Source of the DNA: Eustoma russellianum
Taxonomy: Eukaryota > Streptophyta > Magnoliopsida > Gentianales > Gentianaceae
Direction of reading: 5' to 3'
Length of the DNA: 64,000 nt
Assembly (NCBI GenBank): GCA_036186865.1
Contig: AP025042.1
Span: 12,891,812-12,955,811 of the forward strand
Positions 56,563-64,000 of the stretch are shown piece after piece. Below the pieces are notes generated by a model. It was not told the origin of the DNA. It made no database searches and saw nothing but the letters and a program-made list of their open reading frames with translations. A program made the position numbers and the translations under genes. Within the stretch, counting starts at the first letter, position 1. Each line of letters starts with the position of its first letter.

Positions 56563-56902
56563 ACATCGATCTCTCAGGCTTGGACATCGATCGATCGATG
56601 TCACTTCAGCCTCTGACTTCGATCGATCGATGTAGGTCAGAAAGCATTCTGTCCAACATCGATCTCTTAACCCAGTGACATCGATCGATCGATGTCACTT
56701 CAGTCTCTCCTCAGGGAGACTTCGATCGATCGATGTCATTCAGAAAGGTTTCTGTCCAACATCGATCTCTCATGCTTGGACATCGATCGATCGATGTCAC
56801 TTCAGCATCTGACATCGATCGATCGATGTCAGGAAGTTTCAAAAAATGCAAAGTTTCTAGAGGACATCGATCTCTCCCCCAGGCACTTCGATCGATCGAT
56901 GT
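56563..56902. repeat. Array of ATCGATCGATCGAT palindromes and ATCGATCTCT half-sites
   Basis: Full palindromes occur at 56583-56602, about 56618-56633, 56677-56696, about 56721-56737, 56779-56798, 56811-56830 and about 56886-56902; the complete form is GACATCGATCGATCGATGTC. Half-sites of ACATCGATCTCT type occur at about 56563, 56657, 56760 and 56865. They alternate with CACTTCAG-like spacers. Two more sites occur at 62645-62661 and 62690-62709. Confidence 0.95.
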
Positions 56903-57172
56903 CCCCCAGAATTCAAAATAATCTGAACGTTGGAAAAAATCCAAGGGAGATTCATGGTATTTTCTCTTTCCAATCTTGCTCAAATTTCTTGTGGACTTGA
57001 ACCCAACATATTACATGCTTCCTTGACTATTGTATACATGTCTAAGCAATCCAAGGTTGGCTATTGAGGATCAAATCACTGCATAGAGTGCCTAAAGACT
57101 ATTTGGACATTATCTTGACATTTGGAGTAGTTCAAGACATGGTGGAGAGCTAAAAAACGTGGTGAATTTCAT

Positions 57173-57182
57173 CTATAAATAG
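57173..57182 (+). promoter_or_regulatory. TATA box candidate of C3 LTR
   Basis: CTATAAATAG, a strong plant TATA match, lies within the LTR 270 bp downstream of the palindrome array and 640 bp before the LTR end. It is a plausible Pol II promoter of the element. No transcript data support it. Confidence 0.65.
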
Positions 57183-57819
57183 AAGAGGCTTGGATGAGGC
57201 AAAGACACACTTTCAACATCATCTAGCTTCATTTTTCATTGTTGTATAGTTCTCTCATACTTGTAAATTTGCTTAAAGCTTCTTTAGCTTTTCTTTGCTC
57301 TTCATTGTTATACATTGAGAGATAGAGAGTCAAGCACAAGAGGAACAACAAATATTTGATCTCTTGCTTGTGCTTGGACTAGTGAGAAAGTGTGAACCTT
57401 ACTATATTTCTTCAACCCACTGTGAAAAGTTCTTGAGGGAACTTTGTTGAAGTTGTTAGGTAGCAAGAAGTTGTTCTTGCTAAGAGCTGTAGTTGCACAA
57501 GTGTGATTTGTGCAAGAAGTTGCTGTTGTTGTTGCTTACACTAAGGTGTTAGTGTAAGTGTTGCTGTGGTTGTTCTTATTGCTTTAATAAGAAGAGTAGT
57601 TGTTGAAAATCCACTTTGGCAACAAAGTGGTAGTGGAGTAGAATCATTTACGATTCAAACCACTCTATATCCGGCATACACATTCATTACTTCTCATCTC
57701 CCATTCTTGCTTTATTTTGAATTTCTTTTTGAGTTGAGCCAAACAAGAAAAATTCCACAAAAGTGCCAATCACTCTATTCACCCCCCCCCCCTCTAGAGT
57801 GTATTTCGGATCTAACAAT

Positions 57820-57830
57820 TGGTATCAGAA
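57820..57830 (+). other. C3 primer-binding site
   Basis: TGGTATCAGAA, two bases after the LTR. It matches the initiator-Met tRNA type with a changed last base. Confidence 0.9.
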
Positions 57831-57880
57831 CCTAACCTTGATTGCTTGGCCTATCTTTGCAAGTAGCAAGTTTAAAGATC

Positions 57881-59520
57881 ATGGCAATGACAACCTCAAC
57901 CTCAACCTCTTCATCTCACACTTCATCTCCTAAGCCTACTGCACTATTTTCCGGATCAAACACTAAAGCACCTATGTTTGATGCCCAAAATTATTCTTTG
58001 CGGAAATTTCAAATGATCAATCATTTGAAAGGCTGTGGATTTGATATATGGAGAGCTGTTGTCAAAGGAATTGAAGTTCATATGATTACCAACTCAAAAG
58101 GAGAATCAATGTTCAAAGACGAGGATGACTACACCGACAAAGAGAAAATAAAATTTGCCATCAATGGCAAAGCATTTGATATTCTCTCAAGTGCTCTTAC
58201 CACCACTGAGCTCATAAGACTTCAAGGTCTTGAAACAGCTCATGAGGCATGGAAAAGGCTTGAAATGATACACGAAGGAACTGAGCAAGTAAGAATGGCC
58301 AAAAGACTCATGCTCATGAAGGAGTATGAGATGTTCGGAATGAAAAGCGGTGAGAAGATTGAGGAGACAATCGATCGATTCACACGAATAGTGAATCAAC
58401 TCTCCATGATGGACAAGAAAATCTCAAATGAAGACCTTGTCTCAAAACTCCTCAACTCCTTGCCAAGAGAATGGACACCTAAAGTCACCGCCATCACCGA
58501 ATCATAGAATATCAAGACTCTTCTTCTTACTCATGAAATTCTTATTGATGAACAAAATAGGATGAACCCCATCAAGCCCACACAATCATCACACAACGGA
58601 TGAGGAATTTGCCCTTCTAGTAAGAAAATTTAGAATAATGGCAACCAGAAACAAGGCTCAAGTAAGAAAGTTTTTCAAAAGACCACCTAAAGAAAAGGAA
58701 CCAAGTGAAAATTGCTATAGATGTGGTCGACTCGGTCACTTCATTGCCGATTGTCACGTAAAAGAGCCGCGGAAGCAAGAGAAGTAGGTCTTTCCTCAAA
58801 AGAAGAAAGCCCTCAATGCGGAGGTAACCACGTGGGATGATCTCCTTTCTGAATCGGAAGGAGAAGAAAGTGAAGATCAAGGTGTTGGACTTGTTGCATT
58901 ATTTGACAATCCAAAGATTCAACATACTTGTCTCATGGCAATTGAAGATGATCTTGAGGTAAATTCTAATCCTTCAAACTTGCATGATGAAATAGGAGAT
59001 TTGCAAGATGACTTTGAGAAATTGAATTTAAAATATAAGCATTTGAATAAAGAGTTCAAGAAATGCATCTTAGAAAATAAGAGCTTGCATGAAAAGAATA
59101 TTTTGATGTTTCAAGAGCATGACATCATACTCACCATGCATAAGACCGTAGCTCTTGAAAATGTAGAAATTAGAAAAGAATGTGAGAAACTAAAGTTATA
59201 CTTACAAAGACTAACAAATGGTGAAAATAATTTAGACATACTACTTGGAAATCAAAGAATTGGAAATGATAAATCCGGTTTAGGATTTAATTCATCACTT
59301 TCTTCTATTAAACCTAAGTCCTTAAAGAAAAAGGCAAACAATAGAAAAACATAACAAAATCCATCACCTTCTAAACCAAAGCATGTACCCACTTGTTTTC
59401 ATTGCAACAAACTAGGACATGTGAAGAATGCATGTAGAGCTAGATTTGGAAGCACATATATTTGGAAGCCTAAGGGTCGACAAACTAACCCTAAAGGACC
59501 CAACCATCAAAGGGTACCAA
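57881..59520 (+). pseudogene. C3 gag with coiled coil and two zinc knuckles
   Basis: ATG 57881 (MAMTTSTSTSS) is preferred over the upstream in-frame start because gag similarity begins after it. The copia gag domain (APMFDAQNYSLRKF; KAFDILSSAL; HEGTEQVRMAK) runs to TAG 58505. It continues with stops and frame changes to a CCHC knuckle, CYRCGRLGHFIADC (58713-58758). A glutamate/lysine-rich coiled coil lies at 58935-59354 (DLQDDFEKLNLKYKHLNKEF). A second knuckle, CFHCNKLGHVKNAC, is at 59394-59436. The order resembles the extended gag of Sireviruses. Confidence 0.85.
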
Positions 59521-59579
59521 TAGATACATCTTTTTGGTTTTGTAGGCTCTCAAGATAAATGTAGTAGCCAAATGAAAAG

Positions 59580-62500
59580 AAGAAACCAAATGGCTTATGG
59601 ACAGCGGATGTTCAACGCACATGACCGGAGACGAAACGTTGTTCACCAAACTCAAGCTCCAAGATGCTGGAACGGTGCATTTTGGCAATGGGAGAGCCAA
59701 AATCCTTGGACATGGAGAAATTGGTAACTCTTCTTTTACTATTAATAATGTACTATATGTAGAAGTGCTTAAGTATAATTTGATAAGTGTTAGCCAACTA
59801 TGTGATGCTAATTTTCCAGTTGAATTTGTGAAAAGAAAATGCATTGTGAAAAAAAACAATAAGATTTTTTTTGAGGCTATACGTAAAAATGATGTTTACA
59901 AATTTAACACACATGATTTGATATCACAAAATGTTTCTTGCCTAGTTGCCTAAAATGACTTGACTCAACTATGGCATAGACGACTTGAACATATTAGTTT
60001 TAAAAATTTGAAAGAGATTTGTAAAAATGAAAAAGTCCAAGGTCTTCCAAAATTAAATTTCGAAAACCAAGGCTTATGTGACACTTGTCAAAAGGCAAAG
60101 CTTGTTAAAACAAGTTTCAAGCCCAAAAGTGAAATCTCCACCACCAAACCTCTATCATTACTTCATATGGATTTGTATGGGGATATTGGTACGGCAAGTC
60201 TAAGTGGAAAACATTACACCTTTGTGGTGGTAGATGACTTTTCTAGGTACACTTGGGTAATGTTCTTAACTAAAAAGAATGATGCATGTCAAGAATTTAT
60301 AAAGCTTTGCAGGAGGCTAGAAAATCAAAAACAAGACACAATTAAGGAAATTAGAAGTGATAGAGGCGGTGAGTTTGATGGAGAATTTCAAGAATTTTGT
60401 GTATCCAAAGGGTATGGACACATTTTTTCGGCTCCAAGAACTCCTCAACAAAATGGTGTTGCGGAAAGGAAAAATAGAACACTTCAAGAAATGAGTAGAG
60501 CCATGTTAAATGATTTTGAGCTACCCAAGTATTTTTGGGCCGAAGCGGTAAACACCGCTTGTCATGTGATCAATAGAGTTTATTTGAGACCATCGCTCAA
60601 AAAGACTCCTTATGAGCTTTGGAAAGGTAGAGTACCAAATATTGGTTATTTCAAAGTTTTTGGTTGCAAGTGCTTTATACTTAACACCGAAGATAACTTG
60701 GATAAACTCGATTTCAAAGCGGATGAAGGAATCTTTATGGAATATGCTCAAAATAGCAAAGCATTTAGGGTACATAATAAAAAAGCATGAAAGTTGAAGA
60801 ATCAATTCATGTCAAGTTCAGTGAACTCATTGAGAATGAACCAAATAGTAATGATGATGATGATGAAATAATTGAAGTAAATCATATAGAGAAATTTGAG
60901 AATCCAAAAGGTAATACTATTACTGATCTTAGGATTGATCCCCTTGAACCTAACATTGAAGATGAAGAAATATGAGGAGATACCTCAAATTTACCGGATT
61001 CATATAAGTATAGGAAAGATCACCCTAAATAGTTAATATTAGGTGAAACTAGTCAAGACATAATGACTAGGAGGAAATTCAATGAAAATGTCTTCATTTC
61101 ACAAGTTGAACCTAAAAATATAAAGGAGGCAATAAATGATGAAGATCAGGTCTTAGCCATGCAAGAAGAACTAAATCAATTTGAAAGAAGTGATGTTTGG
61201 GAATTTGTCAATAAACCTAGTAATCATCCTGTAATTGGCACTAAATGGGTATTTAGAAACAAAATGGATGATAAAGAAAACATCACTAGAAACAAAGCTA
61301 GGTTGGTAGCTCAAAGATATAGGCAAGAGGAAGGCATAGACTATGATGAGACCTTTGCCCCCGTAGCAAGGTTAGAAGCTATTAGGATGCTATTGGCATA
61401 TGCATGCTATAAGGATTTCAAACTATATCAAATGGATATGAAATCCGCATTCTTGAATGGAATAATTCAAGAAGAGGTGTATGTTGCTCAACCTCCGGGG
61501 TTTGAAAATAATGATTATCCAAATCATGTATTTAAACTCAAAAAGGCCCTTTATGGACTTAAACAAGCTCCTAGGGCTTGGTATGATAGGTTAAGTAACT
61601 TCCTACTTGAAAATGAGTTTTCAAGATAAAAAGTCGGCACTACTCTTTTTATTAAAAAACAAGGAAACCATCAATTACTTGTTCAAATTTATGTGGATGA
61701 TATTATATTTGGTGCTACTAATGATTCTCTTTGTGCGCATTTTGCAAAATTGATGGAAGGAGAATTTGAAATGAGCATGATGGGTGAACTCAACTACTTT
61801 CTTGGTCTTCAAATCAAGCAAACTCAAGATGGAGTGTATATATGTCAAACGAAGTATACAAAAGAATTGCTCAAGAAGTACAAGTTTGAGGGTGGAAGTG
61901 TAAGCACAGCAATGAGCACGAGTACAAAGCTTGACAAAGACGAAAAAGGAAAGCCGATTGAGGTAACCAAATATAGGGGTATGATTGGTAATTTACTTTA
62001 TTTAACCGCTAGTAGGCCAGATATTTTGCATGTTGTGTGCTTATGTGCTAGATTTCAAAGTATGCCTAAGGAATCACATTTAGTTGCTATTAAACGTATC
62101 TTGAGGTATTTGAAAGGAACCTTGAACTTTGGATTGTTTGATCCCAAAAATAGTTGTTTTGATTTAAGAGGATATAGTGATTCCGACTATGCCGGAAATC
62201 TTGTTGATAGAAAAAGCATCTCCGGGACATGCAATTCCTTGGAGATTGCTTAGTTTCTTGGTTCTCCAAGAAACAAAATAGTGTGTCACTTTCAACGGTG
62301 GAATCCGAATATGTATCGGCCGCTTCGTGCTGTGCACAACTACTTTGGATGATAAATACCTCAAACGATTATAATGTTAAGTTTGATAAAGTTCCCATCC
62401 TATGTGACAAGACATCAGCCATAAGTATAGCACAAAACCCAGAGGACCAAACATATTGAAGTGAGACATCACTTCATAAGGGATTGTATCCAAAAGGGAT

Positions 62501-62608
62501 TGGTATGCATTGAATTGGTTCCAACTAGCGGATATCTTTACTAAATCCCTTCCCACTGAGACATTCGAATCAATTAGAACAAGATTAAAGATGATAAACC
62601 AAGGTTAA
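59580..62608 (+). pseudogene. C3 pol: protease, integrase, RT, RNase H
   Basis: Protease: WLMDSGCSTHMTGD (59590-59635). Pre-integrase: LWHRRLEHISF (59972) with CDTCQKAK (about 60080). Integrase core: HMDLYGD (60163), IRSDRGGEFDGEF (60348) and PQQNGVAERKNRTLQE (60445-60495). RT: 61200-61850 with WVFRNKMDD, ETFAPVARLEA and YVDDIIFGA (about 61692). RNase H: 62160-62608 with the VSWFSKKQN segment in a shifted frame and a decayed C-terminus. Lesions include TAA 59951, frame changes near 60785 and 61000, TAA 61627, a one-base loss at about 62237 and several breaks at 62455-62560. Confidence 0.95.
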
Positions 62609-62639
62609 AGGGTCAAAAATGTCAAAAATGCAGATTCTT

Positions 62640-62712
62640 GCATACATCGATCGATCTATGTGGCAGTCTCAGAGACTGTTGTAAAAACAGACATCGATCG
62701 ATCGATGTCAAC
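62640..62712. repeat. Two GATC palindromes downstream of C3 pol
   Basis: ACATCGATCGATCTATGT (62644-62661, one mismatch in the palindrome) and a perfect GACATCGATCGATCGATGTC (62690-62709) repeat the motif of the C3 LTR array. They lie between pol and the extra frame. Confidence 0.9.
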
Positions 62713-62945
62713 AGGACAGGTCATTAAAACCTGAAATTCCTCTTTTCCTCTTTACTTTCCTCATTCTCCTAAACGAAATCCCTAATCTCCACTCTGCATA
62801 AACCGCAAAATTGGTTTCATAAACAACAAATCTCTCTGCTACACTCAAAATCCTTGCCAAAATCTTTATCTTTTCTACAAATCCAACCTTATTCTTCAAA
62901 AATCTTTTTATTTCTACCTCTAAAATCCGAACCCTAACTCATCAA

Positions 62946-64000
62946 ATGGAACCAAGAACGGAAAACCCTGCAAAAAGACAAAGAACCTCTGAGGAAGAAG
63001 CTATTTTGCCACAACAATCCAATCCTTAGGTGCCAACGTGGTCTAGAACACACGGGTTGAGGAAGAAGGCCACTTCCTCTCATGGAGCTATGATAACTGA
63101 AACAAGGAGTAGGCTAACAATCAACAATTTTCCATGGCTAAAATCAGGGAAATACTCAAATGCCTTAAAGGAACCTACGAGAACAGGTAAATTTTCCTAC
63201 ATCACTCTTAGAGCCCAATTACAATTCCTTGAATAGGAACAAAAGAAGCGGTCTACCATTCCATTGAAATTGCTCAAAATTGAGGACATTTTGAGCAATG
63301 AAGAATTAAAACCAATCATTGATTGGTTTGATGTTAAAAAATGGAGACCCATTTGGGAGGTCTCACAAATGACCAACATGCCTACCCGATATACTAGAAT
63401 GTTTTATGCCAATATGTGGCTACACAATAGACATGGGGTGCCTTATGCCTTGAATACGATAATAGAAGGTCAATTGTTGATGTTTACATCTAAGACATTC
63501 AATGAATTACTTGAGGTTCCAGATGAGGGTTGGGAAGATTTTGACCCCTGGAGGTGGGACACGTATAAGTACCAAGTCTCTGAGGAGAGGTAAACGCATT
63601 TCTTGGTTTTCACCCCACCAAGAACACAATTGACGAATACACGGATCAAATAACCAACAAAGACTACTACACAAAATCAAACATTCAACAAATCCACAAG
63701 TCCCGGAAAGAGGCACAAAAGCAGGGTGGACAACCGGAATAAGACGAAGACGAGCCTGAAGATCCTATACCTCCAACATCCCCTACCGAACCTCCCATGG
63801 CACCCTCTTCTCATCCATCACCACAACCACCCCCCACAATCAAGCTCCACTTCCAAAAAGGATAAAGGAAAAGCCCCTATGGAAGAAGGTAGTGGATCCG
63901 ATGAAGAGTTCAATGTGGAGGCTAAAATTGACGGCATCCGTCACACACTTGGTAAATGGGGGGAAGACTTGACCACGGAAGCAGTCCGTATTGATGATCT
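62946..64000 (+). pseudogene. C3 accessory (envelope-position) frame downstream of pol, continuing past window
   Basis: ATG 62946 (MEPRTENPAKRQR). One frame carries stops at 63027 (TAG) and 63234 (TAG) and ends at 63591. After a frame change it continues as an acidic, proline-rich tail (about 63690-63840, DEDEPEDPIPPTSP), then a lysine/acid segment to the window end. The central part (63264-63590) has ILSNEELKPIIDWFDVKKW, MFYANMW and DPWRWDTYKYQ. This pattern (FYAN, then a short conserved region) recalls the family annotated in plants as putative plant transposon protein, and it occupies the place where some Sireviruses carry an envelope-like frame. No signal peptide or transmembrane helix is evident. 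Function unknown. Confidence 0.7.

Larger units (their letters stand above)
56435..57817 (+). repeat. C3 5' LTR (1383 bp)
   Basis: Begins TGTTAAGTTATAAATTG and ends GGATCTAACA just before the PBS, with TGTTA...TAACA termini. It contains the GATC palindrome array (56563-56902) and a CTATAAATAG TATA motif (57173-57182). A C-rich run lies near 57782. The frames across the array (56692-57000 +, 56711-56983 -) are repeat artefacts reading DIDRS-like units. Confidence 0.85.
56435..64000 (+). mobile_element. C3: Sirevirus-like Ty1/copia element (3' end outside window)
   Basis: 5' LTR 56435-57817, PBS 57820-57830, gag 57881-about 59520, pol about 59580-62608, and an additional frame from 62946 to the window end. 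The 3' LTR is not reached. The left flank is CCAAT, so the target duplication cannot be checked. The long gag with a coiled coil between two zinc knuckles, and the extra frame after pol, suggest the Sirevirus branch. Confidence 0.9.

Noticed and set aside
56583..56830. CRISPR-like array
   Set aside because: Units are palindromes at uneven spacing with related spacers, in a plant LTR. There are no cas genes and no repeat/spacer regularity.
56692..57000. Overlapping frames with repeated DIDRS units on both strands
   Set aside because: They are translations of the palindromic GATC array in the C3 LTR. A palindromic repeat of this kind is open on both strands by construction.

Overview
This window looks like repeat-dense heterochromatin from a flowering-plant nuclear genome. 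It is AT-rich, and almost every recognisable coding stretch belongs to a transposable element: four Ty3/gypsy chromovirus copies, three Ty1/copia copies, two solo LTRs, a Mutator-like (MULE) transposase fragment and a LINE-type reverse-transcriptase fragment. Primer-binding sites match the 3' end of plant initiator-Met tRNA (TGGTATCAGAGC type). I recognise no host gene, tRNA, rRNA or CRISPR. The species cannot be named from sequence alone. Element names used below are my own labels.

Layout: G1 (1-6174, +) is a chromovirus reduced to LTR, RT-RNaseH-INT and LTR, and its two LTRs do not match each other. C1 (6448-14530, +) is a short-LTR copia element with an ATCAC target duplication. A solo LTR (9874-12708) interrupts its RT domain; this LTR belongs to the same family as C2. 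G3 (about 14536-18520, -) is an old chromovirus with RT deleted. A MULE transposase remnant (18640-19347) is cut off by G2. G2 (19348-32668, +) is a long-LTR chromovirus with about 3.9 kb LTRs; its 3' LTR carries a clean 1451 bp solo LTR with a CTTAC duplication. G4 (32669-54303, -) is a second copy of G2's family lying tail-to-tail with G2, both 3' LTRs being truncated at one shared junction. C2 (35480-46993, -) is an 11.5 kb Sirevirus-type copia inserted in G4's integrase (GTGAT duplication). A LINE fragment (54800-56434, -) is interrupted by C3 (56435 to window end, +). C3 is another Sirevirus-like copia with an extra open frame downstream of pol and striking GATC-rich palindrome arrays.

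The observation most worth pursuing is that the chromovirus family carries what look like two spliceosomal introns inside gag-pol. One lies between Gag and protease (24795-24877 in G2). The other is a 71 bp intron inside the RT domain (25720-25790 in G2, 48448-48518 in G4). Both have GTAAG donors and CAG acceptors, both keep the frame when removed, and both place an in-frame stop just after the donor. Unspliced RNA should therefore give Gag only and spliced RNA should give Pol, a possible splicing switch for the Gag:Pol ratio. G3 keeps the first donor position and G1 keeps an acceptor-like end of the second.

All coding regions are damaged by stops, frameshifts or deletions, so no element here looks autonomous as it stands. 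C2 has the most similar LTR pair and the longest intact frame (637 codons), so it is probably the youngest full-length insertion.
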